Below are positions 59,601 to 64,000 of a DNA stretch of 64,000 bases, one piece after another; position 1 is the first letter of the stretch, and every line of letters begins with the position of its first letter. Under the pieces are notes generated by a model. The model searched no databases. It saw only the letters and a list, made by a program, of their open reading frames with translations, and was not told the origin of the DNA. Position numbers and translations under genes: made by a program. The stretch is from Aphidius gifuensis (lineage: Eukaryota > Arthropoda > Insecta > Hymenoptera > Braconidae): the NCBI RefSeq assembly GCF_014905175.1, contig NC_057791.1, positions 2,604,001 to 2,668,000 on the forward strand, read 5' to 3'.

Positions 59601-62600
59601 AGAACAGGCAAAGAGGTATTTTACTTGATTTCTAGTTCACCTCTTGCGTTATCTGCTCTCCTGATATTTTAAGAGCAAGATTTAATTTTTAAAAAACAAT
59701 TAAGAGGAAAATAGTGGCGACATTAATTTTTTAACAGGATCATAGAACAGGCAAAGAGGTATTTTATTTGATTTCTAGTTCACCTCTTGCGTTACCTGCT
59801 CTCCTGATATTTCAAGAGCAAGATTTAATTTTTGAAAAACAATTAAAAGTAAAATAGTGGCGACATCAATTTTTTAACAGGATCATAGAACAGGCAAAGA
59901 GGTATTTTGTACAATTTCTAGTTCACCTCCTGCAGTACCTGCTCTCCTGATATTTCAAAAAAAATTTTTATATCTTTCAAATCAATGAAAAAAAAATAGT
60001 GGCGACAATAATTTTTTGACAGGATCATAGAACAGTCAAAGAGGTATTTTGTACAATTTCTAGTTCACCTCCTTCGTTACCTGCTCTCCTGATATTTCAA
60101 GAGCAAAATTTAATTTTTGAAAAACAATTAAAAGTGAAATAGTGGTGACCCTAATTTTTTAACAGGATCATAGAACAGGCAAAGAGGTATTTTATTTGAT
60201 TCCTAGTTCACCTCCTGCATTACCTGCTCTCCTGATATTTTAAAAATAAATTTTATTTCTTTAAAATCAATTAGAAAAAAAATTGTGGCGACATTAATTT
60301 TTTAACAGGATCATAGAACAGGCAAAGAGGTATTTTCTTTGATTCCTAGTTCTCCTCCTGCATTACCTGCTCTCCTGATATTTTGAAAATGAATTTTATT
60401 TCTTTAAAAACAATTAGAAAAAAAATTGTGGCGACATTAATTTTTTAACAGGATCATAGAACAGGCAAAGAGGTATTTTATTTGATTTCTAGTTCACCTC
60501 TTGCGTTACCTGCTCTCCTGATATTTTAAGAGCAAGATTTAATTTTTAAAAAACAATTAAAAGGAAAATAGTGGCGACATCAATTTTTTAACAGGATCGT
60601 AGAACAGTCAAAGAGGTATTTTGTACAATTTCTAGTTCACCTCCTTCGTTACCTGTTCTCCTGATATTTCAAAAATAAATTTTATTTCTCTAAAAACAAT
60701 TAGAAAAAAAATATTGGCGACATTATTTTTTTAACAGGATCATAGAACAGGCAAAGAGGTATTTTGTACATTTTCTAGTTCACCTCCTTCGTTACCTGTT
60801 CTCCTGATATTTCAAAAATAAATTTTATTTCTCTAAAAACAATTAGAAAAAAAATATTGGCGACATTATTTTTTTAACAGGATCATAGAACAGGCGAAGA
60901 GGTATTTTATTTGATTTCTAGTTCACCTCTTGCGTTACCTGCTCTCCTGATATTTCAAGAGCAAGATTTAATTTTTAAAAAACAATTAAAAGGAAAATAG
61001 TAGCGACATTAATTTTTCAACAGGATCATAGAACAGGCAAAGAGGTATTTTATTTGATTCCTAGTTCACCTCCTGCGTTACCTGCTCTCCTGATATTCCA
61101 AAAATAAATTTTATTTCCTCGAAAACAATTAGAAAAAAAATAGTGGCGACATTAAATTTTTAACAGGATCATAGAACAGGCAAAGAGGTATTTTATTTGA
61201 TTCCTAGTTCACCTCCTGCATTACCTGCTCTCCTGATATTTCACAAATAAATTTTATTTTTAAAAAACAATTAAAAGGAAAATAGTGGCGACAATAATTT
61301 TTTAACAGGATCATAGAACAGGCAAAGAGGTATTTTGTACAATTTCTAGTTCACCTCCTTCGTTACCTGCTCTCCTGATATTTCAAGAGCAAGATTTAAT
61401 TTTTAAAAAACAATTAAAAGGAAAATAGTGGCGACATTAATTTTTCAACAGGATCATAGAACAGGCAAAGAGGTATTTTGTACATTTTCTAGTTCACCTC
61501 CTGCATTACCTGCTCTCCTGATATTTCGAAAATAAATTTTATTTCTTTAAAAACAATTAGAAAAAAAATTGTGGCGACATTAATTTTTTAACAGGATCAT
61601 AGAACAGGCAAAGAGGTATTTTATTTAATTTCTAGTTCACCTCTTGCGTTACCTGCTCTCCTGATATTTTGAAAATGAATTTTATTTCTTTCAAAACAAT
61701 AAAAAAAAAAATAGTGGCGACATTAATTTTTTCACAGGATCATAGAACAGGCAAAGAGGTATTTTATTTGATTTCTAGTTCACCTCTTGCGTTACCTGCT
61801 CTCCTGATATTTCAAAAGCAAATATTTAATTTTTGAAAAACAATTAAAAGTAAAATAGCGACATTAATTTTTAACAGGATCATAGAACAGGCAAGAGGTA
61901 TTTTATTTATTTAATTTCTAGTTCACCTCCTGCGTTGCTTGCTCTCCTGATATTTCAAAATAAATTTTATTTCAATAAACAATTAGAAAAAATAGTAGCG
62001 ACATTAATTTTTTAACAGGATCATAGAACAGGCAAAGAGGTATTTTATTTGATTTCTAGTTCACCTCTTGCGTTACCTGCTCTCCTGATATATTTTAAAG
62101 CAAGATTTAATTTTTAAAAAACAATTAAAAAAAATAGTGGCGACATTAATTTTTTAACAGGATCATAGAACAGGCAAAAGGTATTTTATTTGATTCCTAG
62201 TTCCTCCCTGCATTACCTGCTCTAATATTTTAGAAAAAAATTTATTTCTTTGAAAACAATTAGAAAAACAATAGTGGGGAGATTAATTTTTTCACAGGAT
62301 CATAGAACAAGCAAAGAGGTAATTTGTACATCTTCTAGTTTACCTTTTATGTTACCTGCTCTCCTGATATTTCAAAAATAAATATTATTTCTTTGAAAAC
62401 AATTAGAAAAAAAATAGTAGCGACATTAATTTTTTAACAGGATCATAGAATAAGCGAGGAGGTATTTTATTTGATTTCTAGTTCACCTCCTGCGTTAACT
62501 GCTCTCCTGATATTTCAAAGAGCAAGATTTAATTTTTAAAAACAATTAAGAAAAAAATAATTGGCGACATTAATTTTTTAACAGGATCATAGAACAGGCA

Positions 62601-64000
62601 AGAGGTATTTTGTACATTTTTCTAGTTCACCTCCTGCATTACCTGCTCTCCTGATATTTCAAAAGTATTTTATTTCTTTAAAACAATTAGAAAAAATTGG
62701 CGACATTATTTTAACAGGATCATAGAACAGGCAAAGAGGTATTTTATTTAATTTCCAGTTCACCTCCTGCGTTACCTGCTCTCCTGATATTTTTAAGAGC
62801 AAGATTTAATTTTAAAAACAATTAAAAGGAAATAGTGGCGACATCAATTTTCAACAGGATCATAGAACAGTCAAAGAGGTATTTTGTACAATTTCTAGTT
62901 CACTCCTGCGTTACCTGTTCTCCTGATATTTCAAAATAAATTTTATTTTTTAAAACAATTAGAAAAATAGTGGCGACATTAATTTTTCAACAGGATCATA
63001 GAACAGGCAAAGAGGTATTTATTTGATTCCTAGTTCACCTCCTGCGTTACCTGCTCTCTGATATTTCAAAAATAAGTTTTATTTCTTTAAAACAATTAGA
63101 AAAATAGTGGCGACATTAATTTTTAACAGGATCATAGAACAGGCAAAGAGGTATTTTATTTGATTTCTAGTTCACCTCCCGTTACCTGCTCTCCTGATAT
63201 TTCAAAAATAAATTTTATTTTTTAAAAACAATTAGAAAAATTGTGGCGAGTTGAATTTTTTAACAGGATCATAGAATAGGCAAAGAGGTATTTCATTTTG
63301 ATTTCTAGTTCACCTCTTGCGTTACCTGCTCTCTGATATTTTAAAGAGCAAGATTTAATTTTTTAAAAAACAATTAAGAGTAAAATAGTGGCGACATTGA
63401 ATTTTTCAGCAGGATCATAGAACAGGCAAAAGAGGTATTTTGGTACATTTCTAGTTCACCTCCTGCATTACCTGTTCTCCTGATATTTCAAAAAATAGAT
63501 TTTTATTTCTTTAAAAACAATTAGAAAAATTGTAGTGACATTAATTTTTTAACAGGATCATAGAACAGGCGAAGAGGTATTTTATTTGATTTCTAGTTCA
63601 CCTCTTGCGTTACCTGCTCTCCTGATATTTCAAGAGCAAGATTTAATTTTCAAAAAACAATTAAAAGGAAAATAGTAGCGACATTAATTTTTCAACAGGA
63701 TCATAGAACAGGCAAAGAGGTATTTTATTTGATTCCTAGTTCACCTCCTGCATTACCTGCTCTCCTGATATTTCACAAACAAATTTATTTAGAAAACAAT
63801 TAGAAAAAAAATAGTGGCGACATTAATTTTTTAACAGGATCATAGAACAGGCAAAGAGGTATTTCATTTAATTTCTAGTTCACCTCCTGCGTTACCTGCT
63901 CTCCTGATATTCTAAAAATAAATTTTATTTCTTTCAAATCAATGAAAAAAAAAATAGTGGCGACAATAATTTTTTAACAGGATCATAGAAAAGGCAAAGA
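56618..64000. repeat. Satellite array, monomer about 143 bp, running past the window edge
   Basis: A tandem repeat fills the rest of the window. Successive GTGGCGAC words at 56855, 56999, 57141, 57285, 57427 and 57713 give steps of 142 or 144 bases (the last step is two units). At this period about 50 copies are present. Two monomer types alternate irregularly: type A has AAATAAATTTTATTTC and ATTAGAAAAAAAATAG, type B has AGAGCAAGATTTAATTT and ATTAAGAGGAAAATAG. The first unit (56618-56710) is decayed. Each monomer has three pairs of arms that could form an imperfect hairpin. There is no conserved open frame. Confidence 0.92.

Noticed and set aside
56618..64000. CRISPR-like array
   Set aside because: There are no unique spacers; the whole 143-base unit repeats in tandem, and the genome is eukaryotic.

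Overview
This window looks like nuclear DNA of an insect. The genes have many short AT-rich introns with GT..AG borders. There is an insect-type 7tm_6 odorant receptor, a ZAD zinc-finger protein, and a relic of an ionotropic chemoreceptor. The very high AT content and this gene mix would suit a parasitoid hymenopteran such as a braconid, but that placement is inference. No bacterial, plasmid or viral gene set is visible.

Layout. Positions 1-3362 are AT-rich and hold a three-copy minisatellite and several GC-richer islands, but no gene I can support. From 3363 to 20030 lies a tandem array of one small gene family: seven intact five-exon genes of about 171-173 codons and three broken copies, all on the + strand. 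Most copies are preceded by a conserved upstream block with a dyad and a TATA-like box. The proteins are predicted to have four membrane segments and a C-terminal dilysine tail, and I do not recognise the family. A 599-bp inverted-repeat (MITE-like) element sits between two copies, and an ionotropic-receptor pseudogene splits the last relic. This array is the best candidate for an undescribed system in the window.

From 20819 onward the genes are mostly conserved housekeeping or ciliary genes: hexokinase (-), with two possible first exons; IFT88 (-) and IFT74 (+), head to head over a 296-bp intergenic region that carries an X-box; a short LRPPRC/BSF-like mitochondrial protein (-), tail to tail with IFT74; an organic anion transporter (OATP/SLCO, -); an odorant receptor (+); a THAP-ZAD-C2H2 zinc-finger protein (-), head to head with a GTSF1/Asterix-type CHHC zinc-finger protein (+); mitochondrial ribosomal protein mS31 (-), head to head with DCAF6 (+).

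From about 56.6 kb to the end of the window is a satellite array of roughly 143-bp monomers, about 50 copies and continuing past the edge. It has two monomer variants and a conserved imperfect hairpin in each monomer. All exon models were joined by eye using splice sites and reading-frame phase; none was tested against transcripts.
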